DNA of 64,000 bases, taken from assembly GCF_021130785.1 (NCBI RefSeq), contig NW_025777950.1, forward strand, positions 62,001 through 126,000, read 5' to 3'. Both the position numbers and the translations under genes were made by a program. The stretch comes from Homalodisca vitripennis (lineage: Eukaryota; Arthropoda; Insecta; Hemiptera; Cicadellidae). Below are positions 44,481-58,766 of the stretch, one piece after another. How positions within the stretch are numbered: the first letter of the stretch is position 1; every line of letters begins with the position of its first letter. The notes below the pieces were generated by a model. That model worked only from the letters and a program-made list of their open reading frames with translations, did no database searches and had not been told where the DNA came from.

Positions 44481-46125
44481 ATATTAGGAGAACACAAGCC
44501 TCTCAGTGTATGGAAAATTAATTTTAAACTAGTACGCAAACAAAAATAATTTAACAAAGATTATTTTACTTCATAGGGATCAATAGGCTACTTTGCAATA
44601 CATACTTTGTAATGTTCAATATTAATTATTTACTTTATATTTTAAAATTTTTGGAATCTATTCTACTAACACCTGTTGGGATTGTGATAACATGAATGAT
44701 TGGCCTCACATATATGAGATTTCCACGTTTGGCTGAAATCGAGTTCAGTATTTATGCACCTGTCCAGACGGGTTTACGAATTAAACGAATACAATCAACC
44801 ATTCTTTCATATTCTGTACTGATCTTACTGAGTGATGTAATTTTGTGAAGCACTATACTATTAGTGTTAGTGGTGAAAATTAACAAATATATGCTATTTT
44901 TCAGGCTGAAAATTAATATATGTTTAAGGACAAATATATCAGTCATATATTATTGGCTGCTCTATACAAACCGTTGTAGCCTTACTTAATGAAATAATCT
45001 CAAGTTGGCAGCTTCCACTTACAAACTTCAACTTGAGCGGGAGAGTGGCAGCGTGGCGTAATAACATCCGCCAACGGCGGTAATATTAGACACTGTCAGC
45101 GTCTGGGTAATTTATGTAACAGTCTTGTTACCCTCCCTCCTCTACAGGTTATAACAGACAAGGCTGTGCATTATACGGGGTAAATCTATCAAAGTGTAAT
45201 TTATTGACAAGTTAAGTATAAGACTGTGAACACAATAATAGGAGTTTTTTGTAGGTATATTGAACTAAATTAAAACAGCTCAATGTTACAAATAAGAAAT
45301 TTATTAATTTATAAAGGTCCTGTTTGGTTCATAAAAGAGTTATTATTTTGCCTAGCCTATTCATCCAATCCAACCATGATCAAGTTTCATATTTTGATAG
45401 CTCGATATATTTCATTGTTAAAAATAACTTTCTTTTGTGACGTTTAATATTATTATTTCAGTAAAATTTAAAACCTCCCTATTTGTAGTTAATGTAATAT
45501 GATTTACTATTACTATAAATGTTACTATATGAACAGTTATTGAAAAATACAAATAACGCCAAGAGAATAAGATTGAAAACAAAACAATTATAAAAGAAAC
45601 TTGGAATTAAATATAAAATTTTTCGGCTTAGACAAAAATAAAGTCAACGGGCCCGAAATTACTAGTAAAGGTGGACCACGGCATTACATAACTCAGCCTC
45701 AGTTTATCTACGTCACTAGTCTGAAGGCAAGAGAAATTAGCACCCCGGAGCACCCCGAGATTAGACCGCAAAGGGTATTATCAGTAATTTGTCTTTTTCA
45801 CCACAATATATTTTTAATAATTTAAATATTTAATAATATAATAAATTTAATATTTAATAAAGATTTGAATAATCTAAATAAATAATCTTAATTTCAAATC
45901 ATCTAATTTTAGATTAATTTATTTAATAATTTAAAAATTTAATATTTTTAACCACAAATAAAAACTTATACATAAATAACATATGAGCTAACATTATCAT
46001 ATTATTATTCATAAATGTTTCTAAATTATAAATTTTAAATAAATATATATAATTTTCTCAGTATGTACTTGAATACAAGATTCTTTATTAGCTACCAATG
46101 AGTTTAACTCTCCGTATTTAAAGAC
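44481..46125. other. Intergenic stretch, no gene seen
   Basis: A GC-richer piece at 45030-45180 has a small ccgccaacggcgg hairpin. The rest, notably 45800-46060, is extremely AT-rich, with repeated taatattta-like words. The frame at 45601-45825 has no motif. Confidence 0.4.
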
Positions 46126-46129
46126 TCTT

Positions 46130-46740
46130 TGTGAGTAAGTCAACAAGTTGAGAGGAAGATCAGCCGGTTCTAATGAAAATTACCTAAATTTCAACTTGAG
46201 CTATCTCTAATCTTCCAGATATTTCACAGTGTGCGTCAGCCATTTCTCGCTATTTTCAACAGATACCAATTAAAAGAAATTTTTTGAAAGGTACATTTAT
46301 ATTATGGTTACAGAATTGCATTCTATGTTATGCATAATAAACCTAAGGGTAATCCTCATAGTGAGTCTCAAATTTGCATATTTTACCGTTAAGTGTAAAC
46401 AAACCTTGTTTAATTGCGCTCTACACGTTAATGCATATTCAACCCGATACACATTAGCCATGTGTTTTTGTCTTAGATCAGGAAACTGAGAAACCTCTCA
46501 TTACACTTAGTCCTAAAATTACCTATGCGTCACTACGAGAGTGATAGGATGTTCTGGATAGGTAAGATTAGGGGTAAGGACCGACTCATGCCGAGATTCA
46601 CGAGGAAGACTTTTAGGCATTAAACTCAGGCATGTCGCCTTGAAGAAAGGAGAGAACTAGCCACTCCAACAAAAGCGCGTTGTGTTGGCACGCCCTTAAA
46701 GCTCACGTTATCAACTGTCTTTAATATATCAAGGAGAGTC
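46130..46740 (+). repeat. Old dispersed repeat, copy 2
   Basis: Collinear with 36090-36975, shorter by indels. It ends around ttatcaactgtctttaa, the counterpart of ccaacagttattaacac in copy 1. No coding capacity. Confidence 0.5.
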
Positions 46741-48342
46741 AAACCAATTCCAACGGTTATCCCTCCAATGACGTTAATCTACCATTGCACAATACCTGAA
46801 CATTACTGAAGTTCGCTCCTGGATATCCAAAGAGTTGTCCAATATGTTAAATTGGAAGGTATTAACCAGCGAGAAATCAAAATTTCCGTTGAACACAGTA
46901 CAGATAGTTTGGTAATAGATAAATAAACATGTAATAGAACCAATAATTGGCTCTGTTTTCAAATCCCATGATAAGTGCTGTACAAGTGAAGCTTTATTTC
47001 TGAGCATCATTTAATTTTTTCTCTATTCAGAAGTACATTACGAGTCTTTGTGAATAAGCAGCACTGAGAGAGTTGTAGCTTCGTTTTATGCTGTTGAAAG
47101 AAGTTTAAGGCTTTTCCTTTAGAAAAGTAAAGTCTTACAGAAAGGGTGATTTATTCATATACAATACCCACTTAGAATTCTTCATTGACGTTTCAAACAT
47201 TAGAATAAATGTATATAAATTAGAGTTATTTCTGTGCTCATCACAAATATTTACCATGATTACTAAATGAAACATTTCTAACATTTAACCGTGTTTTATG
47301 GAAATAAAAATCTTGACTCTTTCTTACTCAGTTTAATTATATTTAAAATATGAGAATACATTATGAACTAACTACTGATGTTCTAATATAAGTAAATACT
47401 CATATATCAAATAGTCTGCTTGAAGATACAATTGTATCAATATTATAATTAAAAAAGTTTGTGAAAAAGTAGGTTTGGATATTTGTACATATGGAATTTG
47501 GATACTCAATCAAAAAAACATTTGTATACATATTTCAAATGTTGAAATACTACTTGCTTTATATTATATATATTTATTATATTTTATTTTAATTTCTTAG
47601 AAGTATCTTTTTATTTAGTTAGATGGTTTTGCAGACAAGATTAAGTCGTCATGGTCAGCTTCATCACAGATTATTTACAAGGTAATGTAAACATAAACTT
47701 ATCAAACCTAAAATACAGGATTTTCTCTTAAAACGAATTCATAATATAGCATATTTAAATTGCCATCTTGAGGTTTGATTGGTTGTGCGTTTAGCATAGT
47801 CCTCTCCTATCAGTTGATGACGAAAGCATATTTTATTTTGTTTATGGAGACTCATCATTTATATACTTGTGTAACTTGTGCTGGAGCTCGTGACTTGCAT
47901 CTTGTGCAGTGACAACGGGTAAGAACATTTTACCCTATCTGGAATCAAAGCAGGTTTAAAGTATATTTAATTCCCCTTTTCCTTATCTTATTGTTTTATT
48001 TCTTTTCTTTCTTTATTCGTATACGAATTACAATTACACCAGACGAAGAGGATAGATTTCAATCCTTGAAACGTTGTTCTAGACATTTTGTAACATATAA
48101 CAATAGGAAAAATCCGAAATCCTACTATCATTTCAAATCTTAAAACTTATCCAAGTAACTTTATTGGAAGTATTAGCCTCTATCAATATTTAGAAAGTAT
48201 TAAATAAGTAACTATAAAAGAACGGTAAAATATATTTTCATTTATAAATCTATGATAATATATTAAAACCTTCGAACTGGGCTAATAAATTGGCCAATGC
48301 CAGTATATAAGTGGGGGATTTGTACATAATTATACTTTTCCA
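46741..48342. other. Intergenic stretch, no gene seen
   Basis: AT-rich. A possible splice-donor-like cgggtaagaa at about 47918 lies in a GC-richer piece (47770-47940), but no coding frame supports an exon. Confidence 0.35.
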
Positions 48343-48437
48343 GGACATCATTCTACAGGATGCGGTGAAGTAGTTGAACTTCTACTCACGTAGCGCAGCA
48401 GCTTCTGTTCCAGTGACTGTCTGCTGATTAACCCTTT
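48343..48437 (+). repeat. Short dispersed repeat, copy 1
   Basis: Shares acttctactcacgtag and gactgtctgctgattaaccc with 58767-58857, same orientation, with substitutions between. Confidence 0.6.
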
Positions 48438-51400
48438 CCTCTCATGTTGGAATAGAGGACACTAACCTGATTTACCGTAATCACCCTTTCCAATGTAATT
48501 GTTATCATTTCAAAATCATTTATTATATTTACTATTATTACCACTGCAGTTATCATACAAAATATTGATTAAATATTTTTTTAAATACTTAAAGCCAATG
48601 GTGGGTAATTAAAACGTTAACCACTTCATACCCAAATTAATATAAACAGCTTATCATTATGAACCATTTATTTACTACCGGAATTTTATATAAAAATCCT
48701 GGATTTATGTTAATTAGTTGATAAGTACAAGATACTGCCGACTGTACAGGGTAAGTGAAAAAATATATTCAAAACCTAAGAGAGAACTATTATAATTTAA
48801 AATTAATACGCATTACTTCCAAACCATATACAGAAAATCCATTTGAAATAGTTTCATCTTATTTTATTTTCACAACGAGCAAAAATTACAAAGTTTTTCT
48901 ATTTATTCACCGTGAGGGGTTACGATGCAGCTAAAGTTTTAGTTGCTAAGGTTATCGTAATTATAAATCGAAGCAGGATAGATTTTAATAATGGAAATGT
49001 CTCCCAATTTCGATAAGTGGTGCCAGTTGAAAAGTTTCGTCGTAGTGGCTACGTTGTTTAATGTTGAGGAATTTGGTGAAAACTATAAACGTACGGAGAG
49101 AAGAGGAATGCGTTTTGTTGTCATGGCAATGTGGTTGAAATTTGCGGCACATGGTGAAATCCAATATAGCTGGATGAAATAAATAGATAATTTATTGAGA
49201 GGAAGATTTCTTCAGGTTCGCGATTATATAGTTGTTAGTTTATTTCCAGCACAAAATATTTATATAGTTATTTTAAATTACACCCGTAGGTACAAGTTAC
49301 ACGTTCGTGAGCAATTTTCATGTTCATTACAAGGTAATTACAAAATTTTCTATCTAGGTACAGTTATTTAGTTCATATTTCGGTCTCTCTTGTCGTGTAA
49401 CAATATTCGCTGTGGTTCATTTCAAATTTCCTCTTTCACTCTTTTTTGTTATTGACACATAGAGGGAAAACACGAGCAAGAAATGTTTTTACATATTCCG
49501 GCACACACAATTGTGTCAGCCTACTGAGTATTATGCCTCGTTAACGCTTAACCATAAAGCATTTATTTTAGACTAATAACTTATTTTCTAATTTTGTTTT
49601 GTAGGAAGTTCTAGCTGGCATAAGGCTGTTTATTGAAATCGCAGGTACTAAAAAAGCTTCACCTTAGCCGTAGAAAAGAGGTTATGCTATCTAATCCTGT
49701 CAGTATTGTAGTGTATACTCATTGATGTTTATTTATAACTGGATTATATAGTTATCTAGTAAAAGGCTTATTTCCAGTTATTCTTGCAAGTAGTGTATGA
49801 TTTCCACCTATAGATTAAAGGCTGTTAAAGCATGTAGGGTTTTATACCAGTAGCATTATTTGGGAAAATTTGTGGTATCCTCTAGGTTACTGATTTATAA
49901 ACCCTTGCCATATTCAATGAATGCCTAGGCCTACCATCTATACTGTAATACGCATGTGCTGGTTTCTCACTATAAACTGTATCAGGAATGTTTGTCAGCC
50001 CTGCTACGTGTATTTTCATCTGTAGGCATATATAGTCGTGAGTTTTAAATTTTGTATTTAAGCATTATGTAGTTTTCTTATTTTTCTCTATTTTTGTACA
50101 GATAAAGGTTTCTAAAGTTTAGATTCATACATTGATATGTAAAAACTTTACTTTAACGTCTTTTATAAAATGTTATTATATTTTATACATCGTCTACTGA
50201 ATAATTTTCACTATTCCTGTGGGTGTAATCATCTCGCAAACAACGACAGTTGGCTGTTTGTGCTTGGTATATTCCATGGTACAATAAACACTAGATATAA
50301 AATTATAAAATACTCTTGACATAACACCGCAACAACCATGCGCAGTAGCTTTCTGCACTGTGCAACCACAGTCAACCCACCGAGGTACAAATACTAATGA
50401 CAGAGTACCAAGAAAGTGCTGACATCTAGTAGAAAAAACCATTACTACTTGCGCGACGCAAAACGTGTCGTCACACAAATGCATCTTACTGAATATTACG
50501 AACAGAGTAACACAGGAACAATAAAAAAAGCGTAATATTACGTCAATATCACACTTTACGCCATCGCTATCAACATAATGTTACGCCAAAAACCGAGAAG
50601 GGGTTAAGACAGAGCAGTTTGTGCTAACTACTGCGGTGCATCTGGGGTAGGGTATTGACGACGACTGCAGAAGATTGAATTGAAGTCCTCAATACATAAC
50701 CAGGCATTTAGTTTAGGGGCCCTGACATATTATCAACACACAGAGAACGGGACATGTGCATCTCCCAAGACTAGTCAATTGGGCAGATCCGAAACCTTGG
50801 CAGTGTCCTATTTTATATTCTTACTCCTCTTTAAATCATACTACTCAAAACTACTTAAACTAAAATTGTACATAAAACAACAAAACTCTGACTATATTAT
50901 GGTAGGATAATGTAATATCATGTATTCATGATAGTACAACTATTGTGATGTAATCTAAACCTCCATGCACAAGCTGTTGTCTTTAATGCTTGTGCAAGTA
51001 TAACATTACAGATTACAGCGATGTAATTTACTGGAGCTCCTGTTACACGGTCCCATTAACAAATTATCCACCACCTGCCACTCACTAATCTCATCATGAA
51101 AATTTATTTTATTCAGAGAATTTGTTTGTTCTTGAAATGCTGAATTGATTACATTCTCCGAGTGCGGATAAAAATAGCAGTAAGTTTAGCTTACAAGATC
51201 CTTGGTTATTTGAAGTAATCACTGCTTAGTATTGTTAACGGCTTACTTCTACATCTCTAACAATTACCAGTCAATGAAATATTCTCAGTTTTTAAACGTG
51301 TACATAACTACAGAAAAAACATTATTCTTGAGTGTTTAGTTAATGGATTGTAAGTTTAGTATTTCTATCTGCTTTTACCCATACTACTAGTTATATTAGT

Positions 51401-51640
51401 TCAAATTACTTTGAAAGCCCATTTGGTACTAAATACCCACTAATATACAAATTCCAAACGAATCCCCCAACGTAATCTGTGTGACAGTGGTAGTCACTTG
51501 TTTACAAAAAGTACCGTCTCGTCGTTGCGGTTCCGTGGATTGTCTGTCAAGTAAATGTCAAAGCCATCTCCCTCCTCTTCATCACCCAACTAACTCTTAT
51601 TTATAATTAATATATCATTAAAATATATAACCTCTTGCCC
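48438..51640. other. Intergenic stretch, no gene seen
   Basis: No motif-bearing frame. The piece 50220-50500 is GC-richer with a 96-residue minus-strand open frame (50194-50484) that has no recognisable family. Confidence 0.4.
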
Positions 51641-51644
51641 TTTC

Positions 51645-51732
51645 TCAGTAGCGCTTTGTTCTCGGCCGTTAAGTGTTCATTGATGTATACTCTGCTATGC
51701 GGTAACGCAGGTATCTGTCGACTTTAGGTTGA
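51645..51732 (-). mobile_element. Small fragment of a retrotransposon ORF1 (FP-like domain)
   Basis: The minus strand reads RQIPALPHSRVYINEHLTAE and then NKALLRKGKRLY. The phrase VYINEHLTAENK...LRKGK is the conserved core of the baculovirus-FP-like ORF1 domain; the intact ORF1 of this window has KVFVNEHLSPANKKLL at the matching place. Only about 30 codons remain, with no recognisable coding sequence on either side. Confidence 0.6.
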
Positions 51733-54700
51733 TCTTCCTTAAAGCTCCTCTCTGACACTTCGAGATAAAAAACTGTATTAAAATTTTGGCGTGATCCTTT
51801 ACAATAGAGCCAAAAATAATTTTACTACAACCTATAAAACCCTCACAGACAAAGCATATCTATATTTGTACCAGACAGGTTATAGCCCGTAGTTAGATAA
51901 GTGTGGAGACTAGAGGTAATAGCTCCTCGCTCATCGGCTGACAGATAATAACTGAATGAATATAAAAGTTAAACAAAAAGAAATAAAATATCAACCAGAA
52001 ATAGAGATATTTTCATTTGAGTATTTTTTATACCTACAGGGTGGTACAAATACCTTAAAAAAGGGCTATGTAGAAGTAAACGCCATCATTTAAGCTTAAG
52101 AACCAGTTTTAAGTACATATATAACTCAAAATACAATTCGCATAAACCCATTTTTCATCAAATATATGACTGTTAAAAAAATAGTCCACCCAAGACACTT
52201 GTGGATCGACATTTTATTGAGATTTCATACGGACGTGACTTATCTAGATGATTTGTCAAGCCAGACAACGTAACGGCATGGAACTTCAAAATATAAGAAA
52301 TATTTGATTCATAATGGTATTATGGGCCTGGAGCATATTTACAAACACTTTTTGAACACAATGGCCTCAGTAGTAGCAACATGTTAGTACTAGCTAAAAA
52401 TCTGGAGTCTTCTAATAGCCTGAAAGTTAAATGATGACAGCAATGGAAGGAGACAGACTGTATGATAAGAGTATTGGTTATTACATGAGAAGTAAGATAC
52501 TTTTTATAACACTAGGGAACTATATTAGGTTTTTGAAAAGGCTATAAAAAAAATGAGGCTGGATCTACTCATATCCAATTCCAGCCACTATACTACAGAC
52601 AACCTTTAAATTTTGTTATATAATTCTGGAATTGACAAACCTTTATAATCATGGTCCAGAAAAAATTAGGCAACAATTAAAATAATGAGTTTACCAAGTG
52701 AAGAAAAACATTTAAATTATTCACATTGCATTACACAAGTGAATAAAATATCTAAAGCTTAATTTCTCAAAAGATATTTCGTAGGAAGAACTTTACTATT
52801 GTCTCTTATGTTCATTATTTATTAAAAATAAGTCAGATTTATTTTAATCATTCTATTTTATTTATTGAATCTTTCATGTTGTCGTGAGGATGTATTCTTT
52901 TTGGCGACCACTTGCCTTATTAAATAGACTGGTCTTCTTCAAAATCACCCCACATCATACTAGTTTTGAAAAGGAAATAAATACACTCACGCTGTACATT
53001 AACACGCTTTTGTCAGACTTAAACATTACCAGCTCTAGGATATATCGTGTTTTTCGTTTAAGAATAATATTGTGTAGTTTAAATATAACAAACATTTTGG
53101 GATTCACAAAAATTGTGTATTAAAAACTGCAGAAACCATTAAACGATGAAAAAGCGTGAACACATGACCTATGTAAGTTGGATTGTTGGATTATAATGTG
53201 TGATTTATTTATATTTGCTTGTTTTACTGTTATCCTGATATGTCTAAGGTCTAATCAGAGTCCGCATAGTTATAGTTTGGTTACACATTAATCGTTATAG
53301 TCCTCATCACAGTATTTTGTGATTTATTATTCATTAAAATGTGGCATAGTATAATAAAACTGATAAATATCCCTAGGACTAACTGGCTATTGTTCTATTT
53401 AGAAAAAAAGCAACAGACCATTAACTAAAAGCAAAAAAAATTACATAAAGTTAAATTTAGATTTATAAAGTGAAATTTTAATGTTCATTGCGAAATCCAT
53501 TATAAACGTATATTAAATAAACTGTTAAGGCTCAATATGTCTTTTAAGCCTTGTCACGGTATTTGGTAATCAAACGATTGAAATAAAAACTGTAGGCTTT
53601 CTAATACAGAAAAAGCGGTCTAAAACAAATGTATTTTCTCCACTGTTTCGACCAAGTAAGAGTAAAAGCGAGAGCAAAAAATCCAATCACGATTAGAAGG
53701 AACAACCTGCCTTCCTCCCTTGAACACATCTGATCATAAATTAACGACATTTACCTCCTGGCTTGCAGCAAACGCCCACATCCCGTGCCTCACTCTCTAA
53801 AGGTTACCCTTTCGTGTCGAACTAATTAAATTTGGTTTTTTTTTTTCTTTCATAAAAATGCAAGTTTAATCTCGTGGAGTAATTGAACCTCTCATATTCC
53901 ACACACAGTTAAACTATTATTATTTTAAAATCATGCCAGAAATGGGTCAAACTTCTAAAAGTGTTTACAGAATAAATGTGTCCTGTAAAGACGTAAACCA
54001 ATAGGATCAATAAACAGAAAAATTACGAACCCAAAGAGAGTAAAAGAAAAGACAATTGGTAATGTTTACAATTGCTTAACGATTTAGGGCTGAAAACTAT
54101 CATGCATAATGTTATTAGGCCAATTTACGAGACCTTTAGGAGAATCAATAGAAACAAAGAGGCCTAAATTATGCTACTCTAACAAAATAAATTGTAGATC
54201 AACACGTAAGTCAATATCAAAGTGAGGTGCCGTGCCCTTCAGAATAAATAATAAATTAGGAAACCGAAAGAATTATAGCTGTCAAAAAACAACAGCCAAT
54301 TAAGATCGAGTTCAAGTGCTGAAAACTCAAAATATAGAAATCAAACAAGGGAGCATCTGTGCCCGTCTTTCCCTATAACCTTTACAATATCTTTCTTGTC
54401 TAGGTTTCGCTCTTAGATATACGTAATATTGTAATAAAACTTTCTACTTCTTCTCCATTTCAAGATTCTTTCTGTTCCGTATAATGTTGTGTTCAATAGT
54501 ATTTTGTTCATACTACAATGATGACAAATTTGTTTATTTTAGGTGTTAATACAATGATTGCTATTTTACCGTACATACTTATGTTGTCAAGTATTATTCT
54601 AAAAGTTTAGTTTGCATGTGTGAAAGAAAATCCGCAATTCTTGTTTTGTTATACGCCTTGTAACGACATGGAGTTTAAATAAATATTTCAAAGGTGTTAC

Positions 54701-56120
54701 GGATCATAAGCCAACCGTGCTTTGAGATCGTGAGTACTTTTGCAACGAAGGAACATTCACGTGATACATCGCTATTCATAAACTTGAGATCTGTTGAATA
54801 AGTAAGAATCCAGAGTCTTTATTAACCTTGCCCAATAACTAATGGATGTTCGGGCTCAAGAGACGTACGCACAATAAGTACAGACCATAAAAATTTGTAT
54901 AAGTAATATTTCAAACCAGACTAATCATTAAGCTGAATCGGAATGTCTTAGTAGTCCAGGGACTGTGGCATGGATTTTTATGAATAGTTTATGTTCATGT
55001 TTCATAACAATTAGGGTTTTTAAACACGCTTTGGACATACAGAGTGAAGTTTTAGAGACAAAATATTTGTTTGATCACCGAACAACCCGTACACATTCTC
55101 TATTTCTCACTAAGGTATTTATCAAATGGAAGAAAACTTAGTTTGCGTTTAAAAAAAAACCACATCTAGGGTTCCTTTTTAACCGGTATCACATCAAAAG
55201 CCGAGACAACGTTTTGACGAAAGGAATTCTACCAAGATTTACATAAATATACTGAGCTAAAAGAAATTTAATCGGGCAGTACAATTTCTTAAATGTTTTA
55301 CAAACACATTGCAATTGTTATATATCTAATCTACCACTATTAAAAAATATTATCATAACATGAACAGAATTAAACTTGCAGCCTTTACAGGAATGTTTTA
55401 TGTACTTCACTAATTTAATTTAGTAATAATTGGACTCACTATTTTTTTTTTTTTTTAATCATAATCGCTGAAATAAGTAGTAAATTTGCTTCTATTCTCA
55501 AAAGTTTTGTTTGTATTCCACATGAAGACATATGAGAACGTCATAACTGAATTACTTGTATTAGAAAAAGTATTACTCATACTTCTAAATACTCTCGCTG
55601 AATAATTTTAGCATTTCAAATTATTCTAAATATATTTAGCAGAGATTGTCCAATCTGTATTTCTATTATTGAGTTTTAATTTTTTTAATGACCTTTTTCG
55701 TAGGTCGATATTTCTGTGAACCGCAAGTAATCTTTTATTTTTATCTCTCTTATGTAAGATAATAGAGTTTCACATTTAGTAGTTTACAGTTATATGTATA
55801 AGTGGGATTCAATAATGATTAAGGACACGATTGATTATTCGTGTCAATTTAATAATTCAATTCTGACAACCGTTGTTGATTGGATGCTTTAAAAAAACTC
55901 CGAATGAGTAAAGACATCGAAGAATTAAAAAATGAGCTTAAATTTAGTTATGGTTTTACAACATACTGCCTATTCATTACGTTTAAAGTGTCTACCTTGC
56001 TATTTCGTAACATATTAAAGTTATTGCTTCAGGCAAATTAACATTCAATTACTATAGAACTTTATATTATAAAGTATTGGGTTCCTAAAATTAAAAAAAT
56101 AATTAATTACAAAGTAACTT
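51733..56120. other. Intergenic stretch, no gene seen
   Basis: AT-rich with short homopolymers (A run 55150-55158, T run 55443-55456). The piece 53640-53820 is less AT-rich, but has no open frame of note. The frame 52884-53123 has no motif. Confidence 0.4.
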
Positions 56121-56126
56121 CTTTAC

Positions 56127-56280
56127 TCAGTAGTTATATCTGAATGGACATGACATAACAACGCCATCTCGTTAAAGGAGTTTTTGCAGTTTGCTGCAAA
56201 GCCCGTGTAGTAACCCATTCTGACAAGTTCTTCAGTGCCATCATCAGGCCAAGGGTCCTCACCACAAGAGACTCTCCCAG
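56127..56280 (-). other. Possible protein-coding exon (unidentified)
   Basis: On the minus strand a stop-free frame of about 67 codons reads RVSCGEDPWPDDGTEELVRM, then GYYTGFAANCKNSFNEMALL. It is much less biased to AT than its surroundings. It could begin after the acceptor-like TTAATCTCAG (ending 56281) and end at the donor-like GA|GTAAAG (56126-56125), giving 154 bases. I do not recognise the protein, and no neighbouring exon is visible. It could also be a piece of a transposon gene. Confidence 0.3.
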
Positions 56281-56935
56281 CTGAGATTAACGTAAAGAAC
56301 TCTGCCGATGATGTAATAACACATTACATGCAGACCTCTTCAAGAGTCCCGCTACTCACACATTTAATTACTTCATTCCTGACAAGTGATAACATTATAC
56401 TTCTATATTTATAAAATTAAATATACCGTATATCATAGTAGTCGCATTAAATGTATGAATAAAGATCAAATTTATTAGATTTATAATTTCATATTCATAG
56501 TTACGATTTATTGAATTGCGAATTTAGATTCACGTAAGTCCAAAATTGTGGTTTAAATATTTGCCTGCTTACCTTATTACCTTCTCGAGTGTTAGAGATT
56601 CAAAAAAAAATCTATGTTTTGAAAAACTTTTGATTTTGCATAAAACTGTTCATGATATATTTTATTTCCATAGTTTCTAAACACTTAAATAAAAAATCAT
56701 GTATTACGTAATGACTATTGCGTTGCAATTCCTTTACAGTCTTTCTGTAAGAACTTGTTTGTCTATTTTCCATTTTATTCTTCAAAGTGCATTAAATTTT
56801 TTAAACCATTTTCTTTTACCGGAAACATGACTTAATTACAATTTGGAATCGCTCCAAATATTACTATTATAAGGTTTAGGTTGCTTCCCTTTTATAAATT
56901 GAATGAGACCCTTAACCTCGTCAGCTAGGAAATGG
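56281..56935. other. Intergenic stretch, no gene seen
   Basis: AT-rich, no coding frame or repeat family recognised. Confidence 0.35.
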
Positions 56936-57035
56936 CAGCAAGAATTTACAGTGGAGGCCGGAAGTGAGACAAAGTTCCGGCCCTAAATCCATCACGGCTT
57001 CCTCTTCCTCCCACCCTTCGGCATCTTTATTGCAA
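56936..57035 (+). repeat. Dispersed repeat with GGCCGGAA hairpin, copy 2
   Basis: Partner of 32086-32185. The 8-bp arms are 56956-56963 and 56975-56982, with an 11-base loop of different sequence but equal length. Confidence 0.65.
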
Positions 57036-58202
57036 ACGAGGTGAACCTGTACACATGGTCATGTTAATCCATTCTGTATGAAGAATAACATATCCATAAC
57101 TAAAAATGTTAATAAAAAATCCATAATTTAATATTATGTACATTTGTTTATGAATTCATAAATAATAAAATATTTATTAAAGACTCTAAACACGTAAACC
57201 CTTTAGATTTTTATGCTTTTAGCATCAATTAGACATATGAATGTCGGTAATACTCAATACATTTACATATATGTTATAAATAATAGATGTTACAAATAAC
57301 TGTAGATAAACTGTTTTTTCTATTAACTATCGACTTTCTATTTTATACACATAGCTCTTCTTTAATGGGTTACCATGTTCATCTTGGAAGCAATAAACCT
57401 GAGAGCAAACAATAAATAGAGAACCTAACTTTCTAGAAAGATTTTAAAGTGCATATTAATACACGTCTAAAAATCTACTGTACTCATTTCCCAATTTAGT
57501 AGTCAACTTTGTTTTCTCATAACACCCTTTATTTTACTACTATTTATCATATAAAGTTAATTTAAAGCCTTTTGTCTCAAAATCAGAGATTAACTATGGA
57601 GCCCAATATTTAAAAAAACACGCCTTTGTAAATAGGCGCCCAATTACATTTTCCTAACTGCAAATTAAATTATTGAGTTTTCAATTCTTTCCCAGATATT
57701 TACAGATATGTATTAAAAACTACTTGAATGCTTTTATTCGTTAGTATTATGATTTTTACACTTCAGGTTTATTTATTGATACAAAATAGCGCTCTGCCCA
57801 ATTATTTTTTTTTACTATACACCGATCCAGCTGATAAACAAGTTTTAAACAAATTACGTTAAGATTTTAATACACAAGCACTAGCAACATTTTCAAATGT
57901 ACTATGTTAAAGTTGCAGTTTATAGTTTTCAAATGGACGTCTGAACGTCTTGTGTTCTTTAGGACAAATGTTTATATAAACATATAATATTGTTTAACTC
58001 CTTAACACATATCCTAAACGTATATATAAATGGGTCAAGGAAATAAAATTCGTAAAGTTTTTTTTTAGGTAATAATAAAATAATGGATGTTTCATAAGAC
58101 AAATTACCCCGCAATATTATCAAATGGAAGATTCTCTTAAAAGTTCACTGTAAACATTATATATATCTGAAATACCTATAGAGTTTAATGTTAGAGTTTA
58201 AT

Positions 58203-58261
<59 letters not shown>

Positions 58262-58766
58262 TATAATACGCTCTGTATAGTATGGTGTATCGTACTCACG
58301 TATAATTAAACATGAAACAAATATAAAAATTAAGTACTTTGTTTTACTTTCATAACAGCAATTGCTTACCATGGACAAACGTTATTCCATTACTTAGATC
58401 ATTATAAAACGTATGTGGAAATATTAAAGCCATAGGCGATTCAGTATACACACGTATTAGATGAGTTTCGCGATAAATAAATTAAGTTCCGCACAAATTT
58501 TCAAGTTAATCATCTTATTTTCGCCGATTATTTTGTGCTCTTATACGCAATAACATTTTTAATGCATTATTTAAAGAAAACTGCATTTAGAAGAATGTCT
58601 ATAAAGTTTGAGTCGTAGTTTTACTTTTTTAAGACCACGCAGTTAAAAAACAACGTTAAATGCCATGTTCTGCTAGGTATTTCAGTAATGGCAGAACTAC
58701 TAATATACCTTCAGCTTAAAGAATAAACTTCACGCTCAGAGACAAGAGAATGTAATCTAGTTGTGT
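57036..58766. other. Intergenic stretch, no gene seen
   Basis: AT-rich, containing a long (AT)n tract annotated separately. Confidence 0.4.
58206..58266. repeat. (AT)n microsatellite
   Basis: About 60 bases of TA alternation with one AATAT break near 58254. Confidence 0.95.
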
